Shown: positions 1 to 6,742, numbered from the stretch's first letter. The stretch: DNA of 7,578 nt from Neptuniibacter sp. (GCA_030149405.1 JASBRM010000029.1:1-7578), one strand, 5' to 3'. Translations and numbers: made by a program. Notes: generated from the letters alone by a model not told the origin.

Positions 1-1161
1 ATCATCTGTACTATTGGTTGTCGCTGCAGCCGCAGAACCTGTGATATCACCACCTTCCAGACGCTCATCAATACCCAGCAGCTGAGCATCTGCTGCCAAG
101 CTTGCACCTGTAGCTGTGTAATCTACTTTGATTTCTGTAGCACCTTCAGTATCTGTCAGTGAAACAGATGCACCAAATGTTGTGCTTGTGAAACCAGACG
201 CATCATCTGAACCAGAGTCATCGGTAATTGTCATAGTTGCTGCATCTTCAGCAGTCAGAACCAGACGACCTTCGTCATTGATTGATGCTTTTACCAGACC
301 TTCACTCTTCTCATTGATACCAGCAACCAGCTCATCAATGCTGCCTGTTTCAATTACAGAGAAGCTTGAAACAGTACCATCGTTCAGAGTCAAAGAAACA
401 TCGAATGATTCACCGCTGGACAGTACACCATCACCGGATTTGTTTGCTGTTGCTTCAACAAAAGATGTAGCTTCAACACCGGATACACCATCGTTAATAA
501 CTGCTAGGAATTCATCCATATTTGTCGCAGCGTTCAGTGCAGTACTAGTCAGGTCCTGACCGTTAATAGTAACAGTGTTTGAGAATGTACCCGCAACTGG
601 ACCAGAAGTATTGGAAGATGCAGTACCAACGATGTCACCACCACCCGCAGAACCTAGTGATGCTGTATCTGTTGCACCAATGCTCAGTTGGATAGTTTCG
701 TTTGCGTCAGCACCTGCCTGCAGATCAACATTACCCAAAGTACCATCAAGGATGTTCAGGCCGTTGAACTTAGTAGTTTCGGAGATACGGTCGATCTCAG
801 AAATCAGCTGCTGCACCTCTGCGTTCAGGGTAGAACGGTTAGCATCATCGTATGTACCGTTGGCAGACTGAATAGACAGCTCACGCATACGCTGTAGGAT
901 GTTAGTTGTCTCATCCAACGCACCTTCAGCAGTCTGGATCAGAGAGATACCATCGTTAGCATTTCGGATCGCCTGGTTCAGACCACGAATCTGAGAGGTA
1001 AAACGTTCAGAAATCGCCAGACCCGCTGCATCGTCGCCGGCAGAGTTGATACGCAGACCACTGGACAAACGTTCCATCGCCTGCGCCTGATCTCCCTGAG
1101 AGATCATCAGGTTACGCTGAGAGTTCAGCGACATAATGTTTGAGTTAATTACCATTGCCAT
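1..1161 (-). CDS. fliC: Flagellin, N-terminal part (3' end beyond the left edge)
   Basis: This gene encodes the subunit of the flagellar filament, exported through the flagellar type III system and polymerised outside the cell. All 387 codons in the window are open on the minus strand. The protein starts [18 protein letters not shown], the classic D0 start, and the D1 signature [20 protein letters not shown] follows. Residues 90-95 (QRMREL) match the conserved D1 segment that TLR5 recognises in Salmonella FliC (R90 and L94 there, R91 and L95 here). KFNGLNIL closes the N-terminal D1 block near residue 150. From about residue 165 the sequence is the variable surface region. It contains two stretches resembling Flagellin_IN motifs (about 190-235 and 265-315). 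The conserved C-terminal D1/D0 part lies outside the window, so the variable region is larger than in short flagellins. The ATG at 1161-1159 has a strong SD (GAGGAG, 1170-1175, 8 nt spacing) and lies downstream of a sigma-28 promoter. The symbol is by family; paralogues such as fliC2 or flaA cannot be separated. Confidence 0.96.
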   Translation of the reverse strand, partial: MAMVINSNIMSLNSQRNLMISQGDQAQAMERLSSGLRINSAGDDAAGLAISERFTSQIRGLNQAIRNANDGISLIQTAEGALDETTNILQRMRELSIQSANGTYDDANRSTLNAEVQQLISEIDRISETTKFNGLNILDGTLGNVDLQAGADANETIQLSIGATDTASLGSAGGGDIVGTASSNTSGPVAGTFSNTVTINGQDLTSTALNAATNMDEFLAVINDGVSGVEATSFVEATANKSGDGVLSSGESFDVSLTLNDGTVSSFSVIETGSIDELVAGINEKSEGLVKASINDEGRLVLTAEDAATMTITDDSGSDDASGFTSTTFGASVSLTDTEGATEIKVDYTATGASLAADAQLLGIDERLEGGDITGSAAAATTNSTDD

Positions 1162-1181
1162 GAGTTGTTCTCCTCATTATC

Positions 1182-1319
1182 AGCCGAGTCTGACCGGCTT
1201 TCATAAATTTTTTGCCATCTGCAACCCTGAAAATTTTCAAACAGGGAAGACAAGCTTGAGCAGGTTATCGACCAGAGACGGCAACGCTTTAGAAAAAAAT
1301 TCAAATTTTTTCTGAATGC
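1182..1319 (-). promoter_or_regulatory. Potentially structured 5' leader of flagellin mRNA
   Basis: The long leader between the sigma-28 promoter and the flagellin ATG contains three inverted repeats. One has arms AGAAAAAA (1291-1298) and TTTTTTCT (1306-1313) around a 7-nt loop. A second has CCCTG (1225-1229) and CAGGG (1242-1246) around a 12-nt AT-rich loop that includes the palindromic stretch TGAAAATTTTCA (1228-1239). A third has AGCCG (1182-1186) and CGGCT (1195-1199) around an 8-nt loop, and ends 6 nt from the SD at 1170-1175. The repeats are visible directly. A role in mRNA stability or translation control is inference, and no known riboswitch or RNA family is recognised. Confidence 0.4.
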
Positions 1320-1342
1320 TTAAATAACCTCGTTGCTTTTTC

Positions 1343-1369
1343 TTATCGGCACACTCACACTGATCATTA
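1343..1369 (-). promoter_or_regulatory. Sigma-28 (FliA) promoter of flagellin
   Basis: Read on the minus strand, the site is TAATGATC (1369-1362), an 11-nt spacer, then GCCGATAA (1350-1343). The -10 is identical to the FliA consensus and the spacer has the consensus length. The -35 matches TAAAGTTT at 5 of 8 positions, including the leading TAA. Transcription would begin near 1335, giving a leader of about 170 nt before the flagellin ATG. This fits class 3 (late) flagellar gene expression after hook completion and FlgM export, which is known for flagellins in gammaproteobacteria. The -35 lies directly in front of the divergent FliT-like gene. Confidence 0.88.
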
Positions 1370-1393
1370 ATGGAATTTAACAGAGACATTCAA

Positions 1394-1702
1394 ATGAGCG
1401 TTTTAGAACTGGCGGCACAAGCGCTAAAACAAGCAGAAGAGATGAAACAAGCTGCTGAACAAGATGACTGGAAAACAGTAGAAAACATCAAAGCCGCTCA
1501 TTCAGATACCGTCAATTCAATAGCTATTGCTGATATCCCAGAAAAAGATGCCGCACAGGTTAGGCAAATGCTCATCGAAACCAAACGACTGAATCAAGTC
1601 ACTGAGCAGTTGGCAGTTCAACACAAAGCCTCACTCGTTAAAGATAAACAAACCTTATCCAAAGCCAATAAAATGCAGAAAGCACTGGACGCATTCAAAT
1701 AG
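1394..1702 (+). CDS. FliT-like small helical protein, putative flagellar chaperone
   Basis: The product has 102 residues and appears to be almost wholly alpha-helical, rich in Ala, Gln, Lys and Glu, with no signal peptide or membrane segment. The pattern resembles the FliT family of flagellar export chaperones (about 100-120 residues): an N-terminal helix with a QDDW segment near residues 23-26, then a second and third amphipathic helix ending in KMQKALDAF. FliT proteins bind the filament cap FliD. Identity is weak on sequence alone, and adjacency to flagellin is the main support. I chose the ATG at 1394 over the in-frame ATG at 1370. The latter has no SD and lies at the edge of the flagellin promoter, while 1394 has a modest AGAGA 7 nt upstream. 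The sigma-54 activator gene follows after 15 nt, so the two are probably co-transcribed. It could instead be an unrelated helical protein serving the activator. Confidence 0.6.
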   Translation: MSVLELAAQALKQAEEMKQAAEQDDWKTVENIKAAHSDTVNSIAIADIPEKDAAQVRQMLIETKRLNQVTEQLAVQHKASLVKDKQTLSKANKMQKALDAFK

Positions 1703-1717
1703 ATGTAGAAAAAGCTT

Positions 1718-3082
1718 ATGGATTCACTCAGGCAACTCATTCAGCAAGACAGTAACCACAACCTTCTGGATCTGTTATCCAGCTTCTGCCAATGTGCGAT
1801 TGCTATAGATGAACAAAGCAGGGTTATCTGGATCAGTGAGGCTTACCGTGAGCTAATCGAAATCCCCAATGACATGGAACCAATCGGTAAACCGATTGAG
1901 GAGCTATTACCCACAACACAAATGCCCATAGTGGTTAAAAGCGGCAAGCCTCTGTTTATCGATCTAATGCTCATCAATAATCGCTGGTGTGTTGTAACTA
2001 GGCTTCCGGTCCGTAACCCTGAGCAAAAAGTAATCGGTGCGATTGGCTTTGTCTTTTACGACGATCTGGACAGCCTGCAACCGTTGTTTGATAAATTCGC
2101 TCGCCTGAAACACAAATTTGAAGATGAGAAAATCATTCGCCCAAGTCGTTATGAGCTTGACGATATGATCGGAAGCTCTGTGGCAACTCAGCAACTCAGG
2201 AGACAAGCACTCAGAGCTGCTCAGCTTGATACTACTCTGCTTCTTCTTGGTGAAACAGGTACCGGGAAGGAACTGCTTGCTCAGGGGATTCATCATGCTT
2301 CACACCGTAATAGCGGACCTTTTGTAGGCATAAATATGGGCGCCCTGCCGGAATCTCTAGCCGAAGCCGAATTATTCGGTACTGCCCCTGGTGCTTTCAC
2401 CGGTGCAGACCGAAAAGGACGAACAGGCAAAATACTGCTAGCTGATGGCGGCACACTGTTCCTCGATGAAATTGCCGAGATGCCGCTGCCGATGCAAGCA
2501 AAACTGCTACGAGTCCTGCAGGAACGAGAAGTAGAAGCACTTGGCTCCAACAGCCTTAAAAAAGTCGATGTGCGTATCATCACAGCAACCTCCAAAGACC
2601 TGATGAAGCAAGTGGAGGCTGGCGAGTTCCGTGAAGACCTTTATTACCGTTTGAACGTACTGCCTATTAAACTGCCTCCGTTAAGAGAGCGTATTGATGA
2701 TATCCATGAGTTGGCAACATATTTGTTAGCAAAGATTCAGAAGCAATCACAACTGCCTGAACTCCAGCTATCGAAGCAAGCACTGGACTGGTTATGCTGT
2801 TACAGCTGGCCCGGCAATATCCGTGAATTACGTAACCGTCTGGAAAGAGGCTGTGTAATGGCAGAAGGCGAAATGATCTGCCCCGAAGATCTCGGGGCAT
2901 TTGATGACCTGCCTGACAAATCACATATCTCTACTCCTTCCGATTTAAAAAGCATTAAACGCGATACCTCTGTCCGATCTATCCAACAAGCCATACAGCA
3001 ATGCAATGGCAATAAAACTGAAGCTGCCAAGGTACTGGGCATTTCAAGAGCCAGCTTATACCAACACCTGAAAAACACATGA
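1718..3082 (+). CDS. PAS-domain sigma-54-dependent transcriptional activator (bacterial enhancer-binding protein)
   Basis: This 454-residue cytoplasmic regulator uses ATP hydrolysis to open sigma-54 RNA polymerase promoters. Residues about 20-120 form a PAS-like sensor domain (CAIAIDEQSRVIWIS; later RNPEQKVIGAIGF). A linker helix leads to the AAA+ domain at about 148-385. Key elements are all present: Walker A GETGTGKE (178-185), the sigma-54-contact loop GAFTGA (225-230), Walker B GGTLFLDE (244-251), the arginine-finger segment FREDLYYRLNV (304-314) and the sensor II WPGNIREL (364-371). The C-terminus is a Fis-type helix-turn-helix (NKTEAAKVLGISRASLYQHL, 433-452). No receiver domain is seen, so control is probably by a ligand or redox signal at PAS rather than by a histidine kinase. 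Its most likely target is the CoA-transferase downstream, whose leader carries a sigma-54 promoter and paired palindromes. The SD before the ATG is weak. FleQ was considered but its N-terminal domain is different. Confidence 0.93.
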   Translation: MDSLRQLIQQDSNHNLLDLLSSFCQCAIAIDEQSRVIWISEAYRELIEIPNDMEPIGKPIEELLPTTQMPIVVKSGKPLFIDLMLINNRWCVVTRLPVRNPEQKVIGAIGFVFYDDLDSLQPLFDKFARLKHKFEDEKIIRPSRYELDDMIGSSVATQQLRRQALRAAQLDTTLLLLGETGTGKELLAQGIHHASHRNSGPFVGINMGALPESLAEAELFGTAPGAFTGADRKGRTGKILLADGGTLFLDEIAEMPLPMQAKLLRVLQEREVEALGSNSLKKVDVRIITATSKDLMKQVEAGEFREDLYYRLNVLPIKLPPLRERIDDIHELATYLLAKIQKQSQLPELQLSKQALDWLCCYSWPGNIRELRNRLERGCVMAEGEMICPEDLGAFDDLPDKSHISTPSDLKSIKRDTSVRSIQQAIQQCNGNKTEAAKVLGISRASLYQHLKNT

Positions 3083-3090
3083 TAAATTAT

Positions 3091-3106
3091 GTCTATTTTT
3101 TTAGAC
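3091..3106. promoter_or_regulatory. Putative activator-binding site (UAS 1), GTCT-N8-AGAC palindrome
   Basis: The sequence is GTCTATTTTTTTAGAC. Its half-sites extend by one base to TGTCTA (3090-3095) and TAGACA (3102-3107). Its centre lies about 130 bp upstream of the predicted sigma-54 transcription start, within the usual range for enhancer sites of such activators. It begins 8 bp after the activator's stop codon. A second copy follows. Assignment to the neighbouring activator is inference. Confidence 0.6.
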
Positions 3107-3121
3107 ACAAAAAGCGTAGCC

Positions 3122-3137
3122 GTCTAATTATAGAGAC
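3122..3137. promoter_or_regulatory. Putative activator-binding site (UAS 2), GTCT-N8-AGAC palindrome
   Basis: The sequence is GTCTAATTATAGAGAC, the same length and outer half-sites as UAS 1. Including the next two bases (AC in both) the copies agree at 14 of 18 positions. The starts are 31 bp apart, close to three helical turns, so both sites would present the same DNA face, as expected for cooperative enhancer binding. Its centre lies about 100 bp upstream of the predicted start of transcription. Confidence 0.6.
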
Positions 3138-3201
3138 ACTTATGCAGAACCCCTAAAAGCAAATATCACTTTTCATATTGTTTTATAAGGCTTTTTGTTT
3201 T

Positions 3202-3218
3202 TTGGACAGGCACTTGCT
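3202..3218 (+). promoter_or_regulatory. Sigma-54 (RpoN) -24/-12 promoter of the CoA-transferase gene
   Basis: TTGGACAGGCACTTGCT has GG at 3204-3205 and GC at 3216-3217 with exactly 10 bases between them, and both the TTGG and TTGCT blocks of the RpoN consensus are present. With C3217 as -12, transcription would start near 3229. That gives a leader of about 23 nt before the ATG at 3252. The adjacent gene for a sigma-54 activator strongly supports the call. Confidence 0.82.
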
Positions 3219-3251
3219 ATTACAAAGAAAAAAATAATAAGTGATAAAACC

Positions 3252-4910
3252 ATGAACAACAGTAAAGTCATCTCCGCAGAACTTGCCGCTAACTTAATCA
3301 AAGCAAACGATACAATTGTTACGGGTGGGTTTATCGGTATCGGTTTTGCCGAAACCCTAGCCAAAGCCATCGAAGAACGATTCCTGGAAACCGGCCAACC
3401 TAATAACCTCTGCTTGTTTTATGCTGCCGGCCAGGGCGATGGAATCAGCCGCGGTCTGAATCACTTTGGCCATGAAGGCATGGTCAGGCGCGTAATTGGC
3501 GGCCATTGGGGACTTGCTCCCACGCTGGGTAAACTTGCCATTGAAAACAAGATCGAAGGTTACAACCTACCTCAGGGCGTCATCTGCCATATGTTCCGTG
3601 ATATAGCTGCTGGAAAACCTGGCACCTTATCCAAGGTAGGCTTGCACACGTTCGTTGATCCTCGCATTGAAGGCGGCAAAATCAATAGCCGGAGCCAAGA
3701 AGATCTGGTACAGGTGTTTGATATCAATGGAGAAGAAGCACTTCTCTACAAACATCTGCCATTAAATGTTGCTCTTTTACGTGGCACTACAGCAGATAAG
3801 AAAGGCAACATTTCCATGGAGAAGGAAGCCTTACCGCTTGAAGCTTTGTCCATAGCGCAAGCAGTCAAGAACAGTGGTGGACTGGTTATCGTTCAGGTAG
3901 AACAGATGACCGCTCAGCATAAACTCACACCGGATCGCATCCGAATCCCCGGCATTCTTGTCGACCATATTGTGCTTTCCGCACCTGATGATCATCCTCA
4001 AACCTTTGCTGAGAATTTCAATCCCGCATACACAGGTGATATCCGGCTTTCTGAAAGTAAAACCGAACCGGTACCTATGAGCGTTCGTAAAATCATTGCC
4101 CGCCGTGCATTGATGGAATTACAGAAAAACGCAGTCGTAAATTTAGGCATCGGCATGCCGGAAGCGATTGCAGACGTTGCCGCTGAAGAAAACAAAATTG
4201 ACGACTTCACACTTACCGTTGAACCCGGTGGCATTGGTGGCCAACCCGCAAGCGGATTAAGTTTCGGCGCGGTCAGCAATGCTGACTGTATTGTCGACCA
4301 ACCCGCCCAATTTGATTTTTATGATGGCGGCGGGCTTGATCAAGCATTTCTGGGCCTTGCTGAGACCTGCATGGAAGGCCACGTAAACGTGAGCAAATTC
4401 GGGCCGAAGCTCGCAGGCTCTGGTGGTTTCATAAACATCACTCAGAACACTCAAGATGTTTATTTTCTGGGCACGTTCACATCGGGCAAGCAGGAAATAG
4501 AAATCAATGACCAAGGCCTTAAAGTAATAAAGAATGGCTCACTCAGAAAATTCAAAAAAGCTGTGGAGCAAATCACCTTCAACGGTGAATATGCAATGCA
4601 ATGCCAACAGAGAGTCACCTTCATTACCGAACGCGCTGTTTTCAGACTTACACCTGCGGGCATAAAACTTACGGAAATAGCTCCGGGCATTGATTTGCAA
4701 AAAGACATTCTGGACCAAATGGACTTTACGCCATTGATTGATGATGACGTACAACCAATGGATGAACGTATTTTTAGGAACCGTCCAATGCGACTTGATC
4801 ACCCTGGCAGCCGTCCAATGTCGCAAATGCGCTCGCTCATGAAACAAGTTTTGAACAAAGCCGATCTTAAGGCTGATGTTGCGGAGCTGACTTCAGCTTC
4901 AGCAGGATAG
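3252..4910 (+). CDS. Acyl-CoA:carboxylate CoA-transferase, fused alpha/beta (YdiF/propionate CoA-transferase type)
   Basis: The enzyme (552 residues from this start) moves CoA from an acyl-CoA to a short-chain carboxylate, for example between acetyl-CoA and propionate, butyrate or acetoacetate. It is a family I CoA-transferase with both subunits fused. The N-terminal half has the CoA-binding glycine motif VTGGFIGIGF (23-32), YAAGQGDG (57-64) and the VIGGHWGLAP block (81-90). The C-terminal half has NLGIGMPE (297-304) and LTVEPGGIGG (321-330). In the latter, Glu324 is the expected catalytic glutamate that forms the glutamyl-CoA thioester (Glu333 in E. coli YdiF). The last 39 or so residues, after FRNRPM, extend past where the family usually ends. 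A longer reading from TTG at 3195 is rejected because it starts inside the sigma-54 promoter. The SD before 3252 is poor (AAGTG, 8 nt spacing). The substrate cannot be told from sequence; propionate, acetoacetate and other short-chain acids are all possible. Confidence 0.92.
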   Translation: MNNSKVISAELAANLIKANDTIVTGGFIGIGFAETLAKAIEERFLETGQPNNLCLFYAAGQGDGISRGLNHFGHEGMVRRVIGGHWGLAPTLGKLAIENKIEGYNLPQGVICHMFRDIAAGKPGTLSKVGLHTFVDPRIEGGKINSRSQEDLVQVFDINGEEALLYKHLPLNVALLRGTTADKKGNISMEKEALPLEALSIAQAVKNSGGLVIVQVEQMTAQHKLTPDRIRIPGILVDHIVLSAPDDHPQTFAENFNPAYTGDIRLSESKTEPVPMSVRKIIARRALMELQKNAVVNLGIGMPEAIADVAAEENKIDDFTLTVEPGGIGGQPASGLSFGAVSNADCIVDQPAQFDFYDGGGLDQAFLGLAETCMEGHVNVSKFGPKLAGSGGFINITQNTQDVYFLGTFTSGKQEIEINDQGLKVIKNGSLRKFKKAVEQITFNGEYAMQCQQRVTFITERAVFRLTPAGIKLTEIAPGIDLQKDILDQMDFTPLIDDDVQPMDERIFRNRPMRLDHPGSRPMSQMRSLMKQVLNKADLKADVAELTSASAG

Positions 4911-4994
4911 CCCCCCCTTTCACCCACAGGGCAGCTCAATAGAGTTCAGCCAGACACGCAGTGCGGCGTTATTGTTTAAAGGCTAACTCATACT

Positions 4995-5012
4995 GCCCTA
5001 ACGAGGGTTTTT
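4995..5012 (+). terminator. Possible Rho-independent terminator of the CoA-transferase gene
   Basis: GCCCT (4995-4999) can pair with AGGGT (5004-5008, ending in a G-U pair) around an AACG loop, and T continues to 5012. The stem is short (4-5 bp), so termination may be partial. It sits about 85 nt after the stop codon at 4910. Confidence 0.45.
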
Positions 5013-5085
5013 ACAGTCGATTTCTGCGGCATCCCGCCTACTTTTCGCTTTGGCAGACAGTTCTATGCAAGAAGAACTTAAGCCG

Positions 5086-5103
5086 ACCCTCCGGGTGTTT
5101 TTT
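5086..5103 (+). terminator. Second weak terminator-like hairpin before the phosphatase gene
   Basis: ACCC (5086-5089) pairs with GGGT (5093-5096) across a TCC loop, followed by G and six T (5098-5103). With only four base pairs it is a weak candidate on its own. Together with the hairpin at 4995-5012 it suggests that the upstream transcript ends in this gap. Confidence 0.35.
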
Positions 5104-5212
5104 CACAATAAAGAAACCTCGATGAATTAAGATTCGCAATAATCAATAACCCACACAATACTTAAGGGGTTATCAACTCAAGTTTTAATGCGCCATAAGA
5201 TCATCCCAAAAT

Positions 5213-5719
5213 ATGAAACAGCTCACGCTTGTCCGACATGCAAAATCCAGCTGGAAACATCCAGAACTTTCAGACTTCGACCGCCCACTGAATAAACGCG
5301 GTAAAAATGATTTGCCTGATATGGCTGAGCGCCTTGTTCAGCACAACATCATCCCAGACCGACTTATTACCAGTGGGGCCAATCGGGCATTAAAAACAGC
5401 CACTGCCATTCAAACCAGATTAGGGCTCCCTGATGATAATTTTCTGATTCAGGCAGAGATGTATGAATCCTGCAGCGAAACATTGCTGTACCTATTACAG
5501 AATTCACCTGACCATATCCGGCACATTATGCTGGTGGGGCATAACCCGGGGCTTGAGATGTTAGGTTTTTATCTCAGTCAACAGACAATAGAGAAATTCC
5601 CTACCGCTGCTGTAATGAACCTGCACTTGAGCATAAAAAACTGGCAAGAGCTGGCTGAAGGCTGTGGTACAATTGCGCTGTTTGATTACCCCAAAAAGCA
5701 CCAACCATTCCCCGGATAA
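5213..5719 (+). CDS. sixA: SixA-like phosphohistidine phosphatase (histidine phosphatase superfamily)
   Basis: This is a small (168-residue) cytoplasmic phosphatase that removes phosphate from phosphohistidine. In E. coli, SixA was first linked to the ArcB Hpt domain and later shown to act on the nitrogen PTS protein NPr. The catalytic motif is LVRHAKSSW (6-14) with nucleophile His9 and Arg8. RPLNKRG (24-30), SGANRALKTA with Arg58, and VGHNPG with His110 complete the active site. The RHA-K-SSW form and the short length are typical of the SixA group rather than of phosphoglycerate mutases. The protein ends in a proline-rich KKHQPFPG tail. The start is placed by the conserved N-terminus; the SD is poor. 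It lies 45 nt before the AEC transporter gene and may be co-transcribed with it. No PTS or Arc partner is in the window. Confidence 0.9.
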   Translation: MKQLTLVRHAKSSWKHPELSDFDRPLNKRGKNDLPDMAERLVQHNIIPDRLITSGANRALKTATAIQTRLGLPDDNFLIQAEMYESCSETLLYLLQNSPDHIRHIMLVGHNPGLEMLGFYLSQQTIEKFPTAAVMNLHLSIKNWQELAEGCGTIALFDYPKKHQPFPG

Positions 5720-5764
5720 TCAGCACGCAATCAGCTGAACTTACACCCTGTTACAGGACAAAGC

Positions 5765-6721
5765 GTGGATCTCTACCTTCAGTCATTAATCTTTACTGCA
5801 GATATTGTAGCCCCGATTTTTTTCATCGTTTTTCTTGGCTATCTACTTAAACGTGTAGCATTGATAGATGATAACTTTATCAACACTGCTTCAAAGTTAG
5901 TGTTCGTGATTACTCTGCCAGCTCTGGTGTTTATGTCTATCTCCAGAACTGATTTCCATGCGGTATTTAATCCAGAGCAGCTCAGTTTTGTGGTCGGAGG
6001 CACTCTCGTCAGTTTCGTCGCACTTTGGGCCGCCGCCAAGCACTGGATAAATAAACCAGAAGATCTGGGGGTATTCATTCAGGGAGCTTTTAGAAGCAAC
6101 TACGGCATTATTGGACTTGCCGTCAGCTTCAATCTTTTTTCAGATTCAGGATTAGCCCAGGCATCAATCCTCTTAGCCTTGGTTATCCCGTTATTTAACG
6201 TACTCTCTATCGTTGCATTAACTATTCCCGCGCACCGGAGTGGCTCTTCCAGCATTGGCAGCACCTTTGCTGAAATACTCAAAAACCCGTTAATCATTGC
6301 TGTCCTTCTCGCTCTGCCTTTCTCATATTTTGGGTTTCAGTTACCGGAACTTGTACAAAAAACCGGCCGCTACTTTGCCAACCTGACCTTACCACTGGCG
6401 CTACTGGCCATCGGTGGTTCTCTTAACCTAGCAAGCCTACGCAGCACTTCAGCACCCGCCACCTGGGCCACTGCAGCGAAATTAGTGATTATGCCCTTTG
6501 TACTCACCATTGCAGCATGGCTTTATGGATTTCGCGGCCAAGATCTCACTATGCTTATGGTTCTGTTCGGCTGCCCTACAGCTGCTGCCAGCTTTGTTAT
6601 GGCAAAAGCCATGGGGGGAAACGCAGAATTAGCCGCTAATATTATCCTGATGACAACCTTAGGCTCTGTACTCACTCTAAGTGGCGGGATATATATTATG
6701 AGAGTTGTGGGCGTTATCTGA
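5765..6721 (+). CDS. AEC-family (auxin efflux carrier-like) membrane transporter
   Basis: This is a 318-residue inner-membrane secondary transporter of the Mem_trans/AEC family. About ten hydrophobic segments are visible (roughly 9-29, 42-60, 72-91, 104-124, 131-156, 172-190, 203-225, 234-254, 262-284 and 288-314), fitting the family's two five-helix halves. Family landmarks are AFRSNYGIIGLAV (108-120), LKNPLIIA (172-179) and the region LFGCPTAAASFVMAKAMGG (267-285) with an unwound Pro-containing helix. Bacterial members are proposed to move small organic acids such as malate or malonate, but the substrate here is unknown. Translation starts at GTG, supported by AGGA (5755-5758) 6 nt upstream. 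There is 45 nt to the phosphatase gene before it and 21 nt to the ankyrin-like gene after it, so a three-gene transcript is likely. Full length, with no anomalies. Confidence 0.92.
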   Translation: MDLYLQSLIFTADIVAPIFFIVFLGYLLKRVALIDDNFINTASKLVFVITLPALVFMSISRTDFHAVFNPEQLSFVVGGTLVSFVALWAAAKHWINKPEDLGVFIQGAFRSNYGIIGLAVSFNLFSDSGLAQASILLALVIPLFNVLSIVALTIPAHRSGSSSIGSTFAEILKNPLIIAVLLALPFSYFGFQLPELVQKTGRYFANLTLPLALLAIGGSLNLASLRSTSAPATWATAAKLVIMPFVLTIAAWLYGFRGQDLTMLMVLFGCPTAAASFVMAKAMGGNAELAANIILMTTLGSVLTLSGGIYIMRVVGVI

Positions 6722-6742
6722 TCGGGCAAAGCGAGGGCAAAT

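Larger units (their letters stand above)
4911..5212. other. Intergenic gap of about 300 nt without a recognisable gene
   Basis: It opens with seven C directly after the CoA-transferase stop codon (4911-4917) and holds the two short hairpin/T-run elements at 4995-5012 and 5086-5103. The stretch after 5104 is AT-rich and must contain the promoter of the phosphatase gene. No -35/-10 pair stands out; a TAAGAT at 5196-5201 lacks a good -35. No tRNA, known small RNA or convincing short ORF is seen. Confidence 0.6.

Noticed and set aside
128..897. Plus-strand open frames of 143, 98 and 69 codons at the left edge
   Set aside because: They are antisense to an unmistakable flagellin coding frame, are Ser/Val-rich mirror products of it, and have no SD or family resemblance.
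1370..1393. Earlier in-frame ATG for the FliT-like protein
   Set aside because: No SD precedes it and it abuts the flagellin -35 element; the ATG at 1394 has a modest SD and gives a more natural N-terminus.
1718..3082. Activator identified as FleQ/FlrA, master flagellar regulator
   Set aside because: Position near flagellin is suggestive, but the N-terminus is a PAS domain, not the FleQ domain, and the AAA+ region (INMGALPESLAEAELFG, DRKGRTGK) resembles catabolic PAS-type activators.
3090..3107. TGTCTA/TAGACA hairpin as a terminator of the activator gene
   Set aside because: The T-run is in the loop, not after the stem, and a matching second copy lies 31 bp on, which fits a protein-binding site better. 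A weak dual role is not excluded.
4911..4917. Run of seven C as a phase-variation tract
   Set aside because: It lies just after a stop codon, outside any coding frame and far from a promoter, so slippage would have no evident effect.
5065..5130. 22-codon open frame in the gap before the phosphatase gene
   Set aside because: It spans the hairpin and T-run at 5086-5103, has no SD and resembles nothing known.
5196..5201. TAAGAT as a -10 box for the phosphatase gene
   Set aside because: No acceptable -35 lies 16-18 bp upstream, and the start would leave a leader of only a few bases.
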